Shown one piece after another: positions 62,265 through 64,000 of a DNA stretch of 64,000 nucleotides. Below the pieces are notes generated by a model that had not been told where the DNA came from, did no database searches, and saw only the letters and a program-made list of their open reading frames with translations. This DNA comes from Gammaproteobacteria bacterium. GTDB lineage: Bacteria > Gemmatimonadota > Gemmatimonadetes > Longimicrobiales > Gaopeijiaceae. Where the stretch lies: the NCBI GenBank assembly GCA_028820325.1, contig JAPPJO010000025.1, forward strand, positions 124,001 through 188,000, read 5' to 3'. Every line of letters starts with the position of its first letter. Positions within the stretch are counted from its first letter, which is position 1. A program made the translations under genes and the position numbers.

Positions 62265-64000
62265 ATGATGGAGGATTCCGGACGGCTGCGGCGAGAGATC
62301 GAGGTGCTCCAGGAGCGGGTCTCAAGACTGAGCACCGCCGTGCTGCGCATCAACGCCAGCCTCGATCTGGACACCGTGCTGCAGGAGGTCGTCGACAGCG
62401 CCTGCGCCCTGACCGGTGCCCGCTACGGCGTGATCGCCATCGTCGACGGCGCAGGGCGTATCGAAGACTTCGTTACCTCCGGGTTTACGTCTTCCGAGAA
62501 AGACCAGATGGCGGCCTGGGCCGACGGACCTCTGCTCTTCGAGCACTTCCGGAGCCTTGCGGCGCCGCTTCGACTGGCGGACCTGCCCGCCTATGTCCGG
62601 GCGCTGGGCTTCTCGTCGGAACTGATGCGGTCGAAGACGCTTCAGTCCGTGCCGTTGCGGCACCGTGACATGCCCGTCGGCAACTTCTTTCTTGCCGGGA
62701 AGCAAGGTGGTGAAGAGTTCACGCACGACGACGAGGAAGTCGTGATGCTGTTTGCATCCCAGGCCGCGGCGGCAATCGCCAACGCGCGCGCGCACCGCGA
62801 CGTGCAGCGGGCGCGGTCCGGCCTGGAGACCTTGATCGAGACTTCGCCGGTGGGTGTGGTGGTCGTCGACGGCCGGACGGGCGAGCCCCTGTCATTCAAC
62901 CTGGAAGCGCGGCGGATCGTCGAGGCTCTCAGTTCGCCCGGATTACCACCGGTGGAGTTGCTGAATACGATCACCTGCCGTCGCACCGACGGGCGGGAAG
63001 TCGCGTTGGCCGAGTTTCCGCTGGCGCAGCAGTTCAGCAGCGCAGAGAGGGTGCGCGCCGAGGAGCTGACCCTCTCGGTCCCGGACGGCCGGAGCGTCAC
63101 GACGCTTATCAACGCTACGCCGATCCAGACGGAAGACGGCACCGTCGAGTCCGTTGTCGTAACGCTGCAGGATCTGGCGCCGCTGGAGGAGTTGGAGCGG
63201 ATGCGCGGCGAGCTCCTGGGCATCGTAAGCCATGCGCTGCGATCCCCGCTCATCTCGATCAAGGGTTCGACGGCGACCGTGCTCGGCGCTTCGCCGCCCC
63301 CGGACCCGGCCGAGATGCTGGAGTTCTTCCGGGTCGTCGACGAGCAGGCCGACCACATGCGCGGCCTGATCGCCGATCTGCTCGACCATGGGCGCATAGT
63401 GACGGGCACGCTGTCGGTCTCTCCCGAGCCCTCGGACGTTGGCTCCCTGTTGGAACAGGCACGGGACACGTTCCTGATCGGCACCCGCCGGCATGCCGTG
63501 AGCATCGACGTGCCGGAGGACCTGCCGCGGGTCATGGCGGACCGGCCGCGCATCGTCCAGGTTCTCAACAACCTCCTCGCCAACGCGGCGAGGCGTTCGC
63601 CCGACTCGTCTCCCATCCGGATCGGCGCCGCGCGTGAGGGCGTCCACGTGGCGATCTCGGTGACCGACGAGGGCCAGGGCGTACCGTCTGACCGACTGCC
63701 GCACCTGTTCCGCAAGTACGCCTCGAACGCGGACACCAACCGGAAGCGCGGGGCGGGATCCGACGATCTCGGCCTGGTGATCTGCAAGGGCCTGGTCGAG
63801 GCGCACGGCGGCCGCATCCGGGCCGAAAGCGGGGGTGCGGGACGCGGCACGCGATTCACCTTCACCGTCCCGGTCGCCGAACGGACGGGACCTGCAGCCG
63901 ACATGGCGATGGACGGTCCGCGCGCCGCCGCGGAAGGGCAGGAGCGGACGCGCATTCTGGTGGTGGATGACGATCCGCAGATGCTGCGTCACGTGCGCGA
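62265..64000 (+). CDS. GAF-PAS hybrid histidine kinase with receiver domain (3' end outside window)
   Basis: At least 578 codons with no stop in the window. ATG 62265 (62268 equally possible). Order: short coiled coil (EVLQERVSRL), GAF domain about 25-165, PAS-like region about 180-300, HisKA with phospho-acceptor His323 in GIVSHALRSPL, then HATPase about 415-550 with N-box NNLLANAARRSP and DEGQGVP. The G2 box reads GSDDLGLVICKG instead of the usual GxGLGL, so ATP-lid geometry may differ. The receiver domain begins at about 565 (ILVVDDDPQM) and runs off the right edge. Sensor for cytoplasmic signals; partners unknown. Confidence 0.85.
   Translation, partial: MMEDSGRLRREIEVLQERVSRLSTAVLRINASLDLDTVLQEVVDSACALTGARYGVIAIVDGAGRIEDFVTSGFTSSEKDQMAAWADGPLLFEHFRSLAAPLRLADLPAYVRALGFSSELMRSKTLQSVPLRHRDMPVGNFFLAGKQGGEEFTHDDEEVVMLFASQAAAAIANARAHRDVQRARSGLETLIETSPVGVVVVDGRTGEPLSFNLEARRIVEALSSPGLPPVELLNTITCRRTDGREVALAEFPLAQQFSSAERVRAEELTLSVPDGRSVTTLINATPIQTEDGTVESVVVTLQDLAPLEELERMRGELLGIVSHALRSPLISIKGSTATVLGASPPPDPAEMLEFFRVVDEQADHMRGLIADLLDHGRIVTGTLSVSPEPSDVGSLLEQARDTFLIGTRRHAVSIDVPEDLPRVMADRPRIVQVLNNLLANAARRSPDSSPIRIGAAREGVHVAISVTDEGQGVPSDRLPHLFRKYASNADTNRKRGAGSDDLGLVICKGLVEAHGGRIRAESGGAGRGTRFTFTVPVAERTGPAADMAMDGPRAAAEGQERTRILVVDDDPQMLRHVR

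Noticed and set aside
1..64000. Searched for CRISPR repeats, insertion sequences, phage genes and attachment sites.
   Set aside because: No regularly spaced repeats, transposase motifs, integrase or flanking direct repeats of a mobile element were visible; the two toxin-antitoxin pairs are the only mobile-type genes.

Overview
This is one 64-kb chromosomal window of a high-GC, Gram-negative-type bacterium. The outer-membrane and lipoprotein repertoire (a TonB-dependent receptor with an N-terminal carboxypeptidase-like domain next to a DUF4249-type lipoprotein, a DUF5916-type barrel protein, a GT117/DUF2723 membrane protein, a fused E1 alpha/beta dehydrogenase and several Lpp-type lipoproteins) resembles Gemmatimonadota or a related FCB-group lineage. 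That placement is inference from gene content, not from a marker gene. I saw no rRNA, tRNA, CRISPR array, prophage, integrase or insertion sequence. Coding density is high and most gene borders are 4-bp ATGA/GTGA overlaps.

Layout. 1-5825 (+): the 3' part of a secreted metzincin-type protease, a metallophosphoesterase lipoprotein, an APC permease and an aldo/keto reductase-RidA fusion. 5806-15445 (-): an eleven-gene run reading acetoacetyl-CoA synthetase, small protein, VTT membrane protein, coaE, PHP hydrolase, nrnA-like DHH phosphoesterase, hypothetical, Fur-family regulator, agmatinase, phospholipase D, CcdA-like protein. 15620-21409 (+): S-adenosylhomocysteine/methylthioadenosine-type deaminase, YyaL-like thioredoxin/glycosidase-fold protein, and fused branched-chain 2-oxoacid dehydrogenase E1. 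21458-31351 (-): mtaB, TonB receptor, DUF4249 lipoprotein, outer-membrane protein, GT117 protein, MoeB-rhodanese. 31561-34139 (+): alpha/beta hydrolase, methyltransferase, apt. 34163-37905 (-): HEAT-repeat/cyclophilin lipoprotein, ornithine cyclodeaminase homologue, PNPOx-like protein. 38103-43253 (+): a membrane protein with three winged-helix-like repeats, the DUF5916 protein and a FitA/VapC-type toxin-antitoxin pair. 43265-51318 (-): Lhr helicase, secreted rhodanese, RnfD-like protein with a Cys-rich Sel1-like tail, SUMF1-fold protein. 51493-58607: short alternating units, namely a DUF6263-like secreted protein, gamma-glutamyltransferase without signal peptide, a second toxin-antitoxin pair with a palindromic operator, a MATE exporter, two DinB-fold proteins and a dicarboxylate/cation symporter. 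58797-64000 (+): a Tat-exported two-subunit molybdenum hydroxylase, a 59-residue membrane protein, and a GAF-PAS histidine kinase whose receiver domain runs off the right edge.

How the genes work together. Much of the window is ordinary housekeeping: CoA synthesis, purine salvage, tRNA methylthiolation, polyamine synthesis, metal-responsive regulation and sulfur transfer. The most unusual items are the triple winged-helix membrane protein, the RnfD-Sel1/SUMF1 pair, the AKR-RidA fusion whose Rid part lacks its usual arginine, the HEAT-cyclophilin lipoprotein, and two toxin-antitoxin operons that each carry an inverted repeat with a 13-nt spacer. Coordinates of starts are my choices from overlap, ribosome-binding site and signal-peptide evidence; alternatives are named in the entries.
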